Part shown: positions 6,950-11,409 of the stretch, piece by piece
How the letters are laid out: each line of letters opens with the position of its first letter
How positions within the stretch are numbered: the stretch's first letter is position 1
From: JAKFYM01 sp964416595
GTDB lineage: Bacteria > Bdellovibrionota > UBA1018 > CAIPTA01
NCBI GenBank assembly: GCA_964416595.1
Contig: CAYQES010000044.1
Span: 1-11,409 of the forward strand
Length of the DNA: 11,409 bases
Direction of reading: 5' to 3'
The notes under the pieces: model-generated
The model's database searches: none
The model's input: the letters and a program-made list of their open reading frames with translations, nothing else
Told to the model about the DNA's origin: nothing
Made by a program: the position numbers and the translations under genes

Positions 6950-7882
6950 ATGTTCCAATATATCTTGCGACGCGTGCTGTATATGGTGCCCATTTTGTTT
7001 GGCATCGCTTTGGTTACTTTCCTTCTATTTAACGTAGTGGGGGGGGATCCGGTGCTGGTGATGGTGGGGCGTCATGCCAACGCCCAATTGATTGCGGAAA
7101 TGCGGGCGGAGTTGGGGCTGGATCGCCCGCTCTTTTACCAATTCTTAGATTTTTTAAAACAGATTGTTACTTTTGATTACGGCCGCTCCTATTCCACCAA
7201 GCAAGATATCATGACCATGATTGCCTCCACGGCCCCTGTTTCTTTTATGCTCGCTTTGCCGGGCTTTGTGATCTCTCATCTTATTTCTGTTTCCTTGGCG
7301 CTCTTTGTGGCCTTTTGGCGCGGCACCTGGATCGATCGTTCAATTGTGGTGTTTTGCGTATTTCTGATTTCTGTTCCATCGCTAGCGTATATTTTGTTCG
7401 GCCAATATTTCTTGGCTTATCAAATGGGTTGGTTTCCTATTTCTGGATTTGCCTGGGGGCCAGAAATGGTTGCTTATATTGCCTTACCAGTGATCATCTG
7501 GATCGCCCTTTCCTTAGGGGCGGAGCTTCGATTCTATCGCACCGTGATGCTAGATGAAGTGAGCCAAGATTATATTCGCACTGCCCGTTCTAAAGGTTTA
7601 AGCGAGCGCATTGTGATGTTTAAGCATGTGCTTAAGAACGCCATGATTCCGATCATCACGAGCGTGGTGATTGAGATTCCGATTTTGATCACTGGCGCTT
7701 TGCTACTGGAAAGTTTTTTCGGCATCCCTGGCATGGGCTCCCAAATCGTGGATGCTTTCAACACTTCGGATATTCCCGTGATCAAAGCCCAGGTGATGCT
7801 GCTTTCTATTCTGTATATGGTTTTTAACTTAATCAGCGATATCTGCTACTCTTTAGTGGATCCGCGCATCACCTTGAAATGA
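6950..7882 (+). CDS. oppB: Peptide ABC transporter permease (OppB/DppB type)
   Basis: Inner-membrane permease of 310 residues, the usual length for this subunit. It begins with the family N-terminus YILRRVLYMVPILFGIALVTFLLF (first membrane helix) followed by GGDP and the LGLDRPLFYQFLDFL segment typical of OppB/DppB. Further helices lie at about 95-122, 130-155, 172-192, 232-254 and 280-300. The cytoplasmic EAA loop that docks on the ATPase is at residues 207-233 (DYIRTARSKGLSERIVMFKHVLKN), with the conserved Gly216. ESFFGIPGMG (254-263) and the ending DPRI are also characteristic. The gene starts one base after the oppA stop, so translation is very likely coupled. It pairs with the following permease to form the channel. 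Confidence 0.95.
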   Translation: MFQYILRRVLYMVPILFGIALVTFLLFNVVGGDPVLVMVGRHANAQLIAEMRAELGLDRPLFYQFLDFLKQIVTFDYGRSYSTKQDIMTMIASTAPVSFMLALPGFVISHLISVSLALFVAFWRGTWIDRSIVVFCVFLISVPSLAYILFGQYFLAYQMGWFPISGFAWGPEMVAYIALPVIIWIALSLGAELRFYRTVMLDEVSQDYIRTARSKGLSERIVMFKHVLKNAMIPIITSVVIEIPILITGALLLESFFGIPGMGSQIVDAFNTSDIPVIKAQVMLLSILYMVFNLISDICYSLVDPRITLK

Positions 7883-7892
7883 GGAAGCCATC

Positions 7893-8795
7893 ATGAGTGT
7901 GGCTGCAACAAGTAATGTACAATCCATAGTCTCCAAGGCCCCCAAAGGTCGCTCCCTTTGGCAGGATGCATGGGTGCGCTTGAAGCGGGATCGATTCGCC
8001 ATGCTTTGCTTAAGCATCGTGGTTTCATACGCACTCTTAGGAGTTTTAGTGAAGCTTGGCTTTGTGGCCTCTTCCTGGGGGCAAACCGTAGGTGCCGAGT
8101 ATAGCCCTCCGAGCGCAGAAAATTGGCGCATGTGGTTTGGCACCGATATTTTTGGCCGCAGTGTTTTATTAAAAACTATTTATGGCGCCTATGTTTCCAT
8201 GAGTGTGGGTTTTGTTTCTAGCTTGATCGCCGTGCCGATCGGTGTGGTGCTGGGGGCTATGGCGGGATATTTTGGCGGCTGGATCGACGATATTGTGACC
8301 TGGTTTTATACTACTATCTCTAATATCCCTTCGATCCTCTTTATTTTGTCGATCGCTTTGGTGATGGGCAAGGGCCTGTTTTCGATTAACTTGGCCCTAG
8401 GCTTATCCAGCTGGGTGGGAATCTGCCGCTTGATCCGGGGAGAGTTTTTAAAACACAAAGAACGCGAATATGTGCAAGCCGCCCGTTCCTTAGGTGCTGG
8501 GGATGGCCGTCGTATTTTCATTCATATTCTGCCCAATGTGTTTCATTTAGTGATTGTGAACTTTTCCTTCCTCTTTGTGAGCGCTATTAAAACCGAAGTG
8601 ATTTTGAGTTACCTCGGATTAGGGGTGCAAGGGATTCCTAGTTGGGGCACCATGATCGATGAAGCAAAGCTTGAGCTAGCCCGGGGAGTATGGTGGCAGC
8701 TAGGGGCGGCTACAGTAGCCATGCTAGTGGTACTTTTGGCACTAAATATTGTGGGCGATGCTTTACGCGATGCCCTAGATCCTAAATTGAAGTAG
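7893..8795 (+). CDS. oppC: Peptide ABC transporter permease (OppC/DppC type)
   Basis: Second inner-membrane permease, 300 residues. The cytoplasmic N-terminus (LWQDAWVRLKRDRFAMLCL) leads into the first helix. A periplasmic segment ends in FGTDIFGRSV (82-91), the hallmark of OppC/DppC subunits. Helices follow at about 100-125, 145-160, 163-180, 215-232 and 270-288. The EAA loop is at residues 193-217 (EYVQAARSLGAGDGRRIFIHILPN... region), with SYLGLGVQGIPSWGTMI (239-255) and a final RDALDPKLK, all typical. A good Shine-Dalgarno (GAGGAAG) lies 6 nt before the ATG, overlapping the end of the preceding permease region by context only (10 nt gap). It forms the membrane channel with OppB. Confidence 0.95.
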   Translation: MSVAATSNVQSIVSKAPKGRSLWQDAWVRLKRDRFAMLCLSIVVSYALLGVLVKLGFVASSWGQTVGAEYSPPSAENWRMWFGTDIFGRSVLLKTIYGAYVSMSVGFVSSLIAVPIGVVLGAMAGYFGGWIDDIVTWFYTTISNIPSILFILSIALVMGKGLFSINLALGLSSWVGICRLIRGEFLKHKEREYVQAARSLGAGDGRRIFIHILPNVFHLVIVNFSFLFVSAIKTEVILSYLGLGVQGIPSWGTMIDEAKLELARGVWWQLGAATVAMLVVLLALNIVGDALRDALDPKLK

Positions 8796-8807
8796 AGTTG
8801 TACGAAA

Positions 8808-9815
8808 ATGGAACACGCACCAGTTTTAGAGGTAAAAAATTTGCGCACAGCCTTCCGGGTGGAGGGCGAAGAGCTCGTGGCTGTGGACGATGTTTCTTTT
8901 TCTGTGCGTCCGGGCCAAACACTAGGGATTGTGGGCGAGTCGGGCTGTGGAAAATCCGTTACTTCTCTTTCCATCATGGGATTGATCCCCAACCCTCCGG
9001 GCCGCATTGTGGGCGGCGAAATCGTTTTTAAGGGAAAAAATCTTGTAAACTTGCCCGCCAGTGAGCTTAGAAAAATCCGCGGCAACCAAATTTCCATGAT
9101 TTTCCAAGAACCCATGACAAGCCTGAACCCCGTGTTCACCATCGGCAACCAAATCATGGAAACGGTGATCCTCCACCAAAAACTTTCTAAATCAGAGGCC
9201 CGGGCCAAGGCTATTGAGATGCTGCGTTTAGTAGGCATTCCCGCCCCCGAGCGCCGCATTGATGACTATCCCCACCAACTCTCCGGTGGTATGCGCCAGC
9301 GGGTGATGATTGCCATGGCTTTGGCTTGCAATCCCGCCGTGTTGATCGCGGACGAGCCTACTACCGCACTCGACGTTACGATCCAGGCCCAGATCCTCGA
9401 GCTCATGAAGGGACTGCGGGAAAAATTAAATATGGCCGTGCTCTTGATCACCCACGATTTAGGCGTGGTAGCCGAAACTTGTGATCATGTGGTGGTGATG
9501 TATGCTGGCCGGGTAGTGGAAGAGGGTAGTGCGGAAGATATTTTTTATCGCCCGTCGCATCCTTACACAAAGGGACTCTTGAATTCGATTCCTTCCCATT
9601 CGGGTGAGAAAAAATCCGGTCGCTTGGAAACAATTCCCGGCCTTGTGCCAAACCTTTTACATTTACCCAAAGGCTGCCGCTTCCAAGATCGCTGCCGTCG
9701 CCGCACAGAAATGGGTAATCCAGAAAAATGTGTGACTGCGGATCCTCCGCTCACCTCCACCGGTAGTGGCCACAAGGCTGCCTGCTATTTCCCCCATACG
9801 GAAGAGAGGGCATAA
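8808..9815 (+). CDS. oppD: Peptide ABC transporter ATP-binding protein (OppD/DppD type)
   Basis: Cytoplasmic ATPase of 335 residues that powers import together with OppF. All ABC motifs are intact: Walker A GESGCGKS (43-50), Q-loop Gln100 in MIFQEPMTSLNP, signature LSGGMRQR (158-165), Walker B VLIADEP (178-184) with catalytic Glu183, and switch His216 in LLITHDLG. The C-terminal oligo_HPY domain begins near HPYT (251) and includes a four-cysteine pattern, Cys290, Cys296, Cys308 and Cys326. In structurally studied relatives this pattern binds a [4Fe-4S] cluster; that statement is family knowledge, and here only the cysteines are seen. The gene starts 12 nt after oppC with a weak Shine-Dalgarno, and its TAA stop shares one base with the oppF start. 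MTSLNPV and the KGLLNSIP stretch support the OppD/DppD assignment over OppF. Confidence 0.95.
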   Translation: MEHAPVLEVKNLRTAFRVEGEELVAVDDVSFSVRPGQTLGIVGESGCGKSVTSLSIMGLIPNPPGRIVGGEIVFKGKNLVNLPASELRKIRGNQISMIFQEPMTSLNPVFTIGNQIMETVILHQKLSKSEARAKAIEMLRLVGIPAPERRIDDYPHQLSGGMRQRVMIAMALACNPAVLIADEPTTALDVTIQAQILELMKGLREKLNMAVLLITHDLGVVAETCDHVVVMYAGRVVEEGSAEDIFYRPSHPYTKGLLNSIPSHSGEKKSGRLETIPGLVPNLLHLPKGCRFQDRCRRRTEMGNPEKCVTADPPLTSTGSGHKAACYFPHTEERA

Positions 9816-10813
9816 TGGCCTACACTCCGAACGACGGCTTAGTAGTTGTAAATAATTTGGTGAAGAAATTTCCGATTAAAGGCGGATTTCTCGGCCGGGA
9901 AGTGGCTAGTGTTCAAGCCATCCAAGGCGTGAGTTTTGCCATTAAGCGCGGGGAAACCTTAGGGCTCGTAGGAGAATCCGGTTGCGGAAAATCCACTCTC
10001 GGTCGCTGCATTTTGCGTTTGATCGAGCCCACGAGCGGAGAAGTGTATTTTAACGGCCAAGATGTGTTGGGAATGGGAAGCACGGAGCTGCGCCGCTTAC
10101 GTCGTAAAATGCAGGTGATTTTTCAGGATCCCTTTGCTTCTTTGAATCCAAGGATGACGGTTGGTTCAATTATTTCCGAGCCCATCAAGATTCATGGCTT
10201 AGCCAAAGGCCCCGACATATTAAAGCGCGTATTAAAACTTTTGGATCTTTGTGGATTGCGCGCGGAAGCGATCAACCGTTATCCCCATGAGTTCTCCGGT
10301 GGCCAGCGCCAGCGGATCTGCATTGCCCGGGCATTGGCCGTTGAGCCGGAATTTATTGTTTGTGATGAACCCGTTTCTGCTTTGGACGTTTCCATCCAAG
10401 CCCAGATCATCAATTTGCTGCAGGATTTGCAAAAAGAATTGAAACTCACCTACCTTTTCATCGCCCATGATTTGAAAGTGGTGGAGCATATCTCCAATCG
10501 AGTGGCCGTGATGTATCTAGGCAAAATCGCGGAAATGTCGCCCGCGGAAGAGCTCTATCGCTCACCCATGCACCCTTATACCCGGGCTTTGTTTTCCGCG
10601 ATTCCCATGCCGGATCCTAAGCGCAAGCGCCAACGGATTATTCTGCAAGGAGACGTGCCGAGCCCCATCAAGGTGCCCACTGGTTGCTCCTTCCATCCTC
10701 GCTGTCCTATCGCGCATCAGGATTGCCGGGAGATCGTGCCTGATTTAGAAAATAAAGTTCCTGACCATCTGGCCGCTTGCCGGTATACTGCCGAAAGCCA
10801 AAGCCGGTTATAG
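9815..10813 (+). CDS. oppF: Peptide ABC transporter ATP-binding protein (OppF/DppF type)
   Basis: Second cytoplasmic ATPase of the importer, 332 residues. Walker A GESGCGKSTLGR (53-64), Q-loop Gln104 in VIFQDPFASLNPRMTV, signature FSGGQRQR (160-167), Walker B FIVCDEP (180-186) with Glu185, and switch His218 in LFIAHDL are all present. The wording QDPFASLNPRMTV and the N-terminal KKFPIKGGFLGR stretch are typical of OppF/DppF. The C-terminal domain (HPYTRALFSAIP, 253-264) again has four cysteines (291, 297, 304, 322), as in OppD, so both ATPases may carry the metal-cluster motif. The ATG overlaps the oppD TAA (TAATG) and has GAGAGG nearby, so translation is coupled. The last ~50 nt of the gene also contain a promoter for the tRNA that follows nine bases after the stop. 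Confidence 0.95.
   Translation: MAYTPNDGLVVVNNLVKKFPIKGGFLGREVASVQAIQGVSFAIKRGETLGLVGESGCGKSTLGRCILRLIEPTSGEVYFNGQDVLGMGSTELRRLRRKMQVIFQDPFASLNPRMTVGSIISEPIKIHGLAKGPDILKRVLKLLDLCGLRAEAINRYPHEFSGGQRQRICIARALAVEPEFIVCDEPVSALDVSIQAQIINLLQDLQKELKLTYLFIAHDLKVVEHISNRVAVMYLGKIAEMSPAEELYRSPMHPYTRALFSAIPMPDPKRKRQRIILQGDVPSPIKVPTGCSFHPRCPIAHQDCREIVPDLENKVPDHLAACRYTAESQSRL
10761..10789 (+). promoter_or_regulatory. Sigma70-type promoter for tRNA-Leu, inside oppF
   Basis: CTGACC (4 of 6 to TTGACA) and TATACT (5 of 6 to TATAAT) are separated by exactly 17 nt. Transcription would start near 10796, about 27 nt before the mature tRNA. It lets the tRNA be made independently of the opp operon although it lies within the coding end of oppF. 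Confidence 0.6.
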
Positions 10814-10822
10814 ACATGTTTT

Positions 10823-10907
10823 GCTCACATGGTGGAATTGGTAGACACGCTAGCCTTAGGAGCTAGTGCCGCAAGGTGTGGGGGTTCGAGTCCCTCTGTG
10901 AGCACCA
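10823..10907 (+). tRNA. tRNA-Leu, anticodon UAG
   Basis: An 85-nt class II tRNA. The acceptor arm GCTCACA (10823-10829) pairs with TGTGAGC ending at 10903, followed by discriminator A and an encoded CCA (10905-10907). The anticodon stem CTAGC/GCTAG (10850-10854 with 10862-10866) holds loop CTTAGGA with anticodon TAG at 10857-10859, which reads CUN leucine codons. A long variable arm (TGCCGCAAGGTG region) and the T-arm GGGGG-TTCGAGT-CCCTC confirm a leucine tRNA. It starts nine bases after the oppF stop. Confidence 0.97.
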
Positions 10908-10959
10908 TTCAATCGGATATCAGATATCCGATATCAAGATATCTGATATCGGAATGAAT
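10907..10959. repeat. Long imperfect hairpin with five GATATC units, fused to the tRNA end
   Basis: Two 22-nt arms (10907-10928 and 10938-10959) pair at 20 of 22 positions around a 9-nt loop. The inner 13 bp (GATATCAGATATC with GATATCTGATATC) are perfect. The mismatches are G10915 opposite G10951 and A10912 opposite A10954. GATATC occurs five times, starting at 10916, 10923, 10930, 10938 and 10945, that is at steps of 7, 7, 8 and 7. The hairpin begins at the last A of the tRNA CCA. It has no T-run after it, so it is not a classical intrinsic terminator, though such a stem could end transcription or guide 3' processing of the tRNA. Confidence 0.85.
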
Positions 10960-11399
10960 CAGCACACACTCGCAATTTAACTGGTTCATCAAAAGTTGTT
11001 TGTAGTTTCATTTAAGCTAAATCCTAAAACAAAAATACATCAGTTACTTAAACATTAACCAGTGGCCAACCATGGGATTTTGGTTCTGTTGCTTATTGTG
11101 ATCAATTGTACGCAATTGTAGTCCACGATAGCCCATAAATAGCCCACGCGTTTACTTCCTAAGGCGAGACGCCCTAGTCTCGGGAGTTATTCCCTTAAGT
11201 TCCCTTTTGGGGAGTATTTCCGCAAAACCTTCTGCTTTTTATAGACCCCCGAAAAATTCCAATTAAGGGGGTATTTTAAACACGTTACCGTTTTCCACAT
11301 TAGGAACACTCCTCCCCCTAATCCGGGCCTGGTTTACGACTTGTGGAATGTCATCATCCGACAACTCAACTTTACCTTACAGAAAAATTTTCCTCACCG
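10960..11399. other. Gene-free right flank with short repeats
   Basis: No convincing gene is seen in these 440 nt. Visible structure includes the direct repeat CAATTGTA at 11103-11110 and 11113-11120; the direct repeat ATAGCCCA at 11128-11135 and 11139-11146 (11-nt step); and the inverted repeat CGAGAC (11165-11170) with GTCTCG (11177-11182), which competes with an alternative fold using GGCG/CGCC in the same place. Placement after a tRNA gene and before a strong Shine-Dalgarno suits either a leader region or remains of an integrated element. I recognise no riboswitch or integrase. Confidence 0.4.
11263..11376 (-). other. Short open stretch, possible gene fragment
   Basis: On the minus strand a frame of 37 sense codons lies between two stops, reading GKVELSDDDIPQVVNQ in its first part and ending FKIPP. 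It has protein-like composition and ordinary codon use, with a possible TTG start at 11362-11364 but no Shine-Dalgarno. A neighbouring frame upstream (PPFGEENFSVR) could join it after one frameshift. It may be the remnant of a decayed gene or chance; I do not recognise the family. Confidence 0.15.
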
Positions 11400-11407
11400 A
11401 AAGGAGG
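11400..11407 (+). promoter_or_regulatory. Strong Shine-Dalgarno for a gene beyond the window
   Basis: AAAGGAGG at the very end is close to the ideal ribosome-binding sequence and stronger than nearly all others in the window. A plus-strand start codon would be expected a few bases past position 11409. The gene itself is not visible. Confidence 0.55.
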
Positions 11408-11409
11408 AC

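Noticed and set aside
8609..9259. Long minus-strand open frame opposite the oppC/oppD junction
   Set aside because: It spans two clearly real genes on the other strand and its translation is low-complexity Ser/Thr/Arg-rich without a recognisable domain.
10916..10950. CRISPR-like array in the GATATC repeats
   Set aside because: Units are 6-7 nt with no spacers; it is a nested palindrome, not a CRISPR array.
11100..11160. Integrase remnant after the tRNA
   Set aside because: Short minus-strand frames here have no integrase motif; tRNA adjacency alone is not enough.

Overview
The window is 11.4 kb of Gram-negative chromosome with a conventional gene layout. Lipobox-type lipoproteins, two outer-membrane beta-barrel-like proteins ending in Phe, a PhaR-type DNA-binding domain and a LbcA/LolB-like lipoprotein pair suggest a proteobacterium in the broad sense. 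Bdellovibrionota or a related former 'deltaproteobacterial' line is my best guess from protein style. This is inference, because no rRNA or taxonomic marker is present.

Layout. Positions 1-230 hold no gene I can support. A three-gene minus-strand cluster follows, read from 2042 down to 231: a small regulator with the PHA-accumulation-regulator DNA-binding domain, then two predicted outer-membrane beta-barrel proteins, the last two only 5 nt apart. A 439-nt divergent intergenic region (2043-2481) is rich in inverted repeats and probably holds promoters and operators for both directions.

The plus strand from 2482 carries a long TPR lipoprotein whose C-terminal repeats resemble LbcA of Pseudomonas. 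It overlaps by 83 nt a lipoprotein of LolB/LolA-like character. This TPR-LolB order matches an arrangement known from other proteobacteria. After a 74-nt gap containing a hairpin comes a complete, tightly packed oligopeptide/dipeptide ABC importer in the order oppA-oppB-oppC-oppD-oppF (5143-10813). It supplies a lipoprotein binding protein, two permeases and two ATPases with all nucleotide-binding motifs intact.

Nine bases after oppF is a complete tRNA-Leu (anticodon UAG, CCA encoded). A good sigma70-type promoter for it lies inside the 3' end of oppF. The tRNA runs straight into an unusual imperfect 22-bp hairpin built from five near-regularly spaced GATATC hexamers. The last 450 nt have no convincing gene but contain several short direct and inverted repeats, and end in a strong Shine-Dalgarno sequence that points to a plus-strand gene starting just past the window edge.

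I do not see a convincing new multi-gene system. The most unusual items are the GATATC hairpin after the tRNA, the palindrome-rich divergent region, and the PhaR-like regulator grouped with outer-membrane proteins instead of polyester genes.
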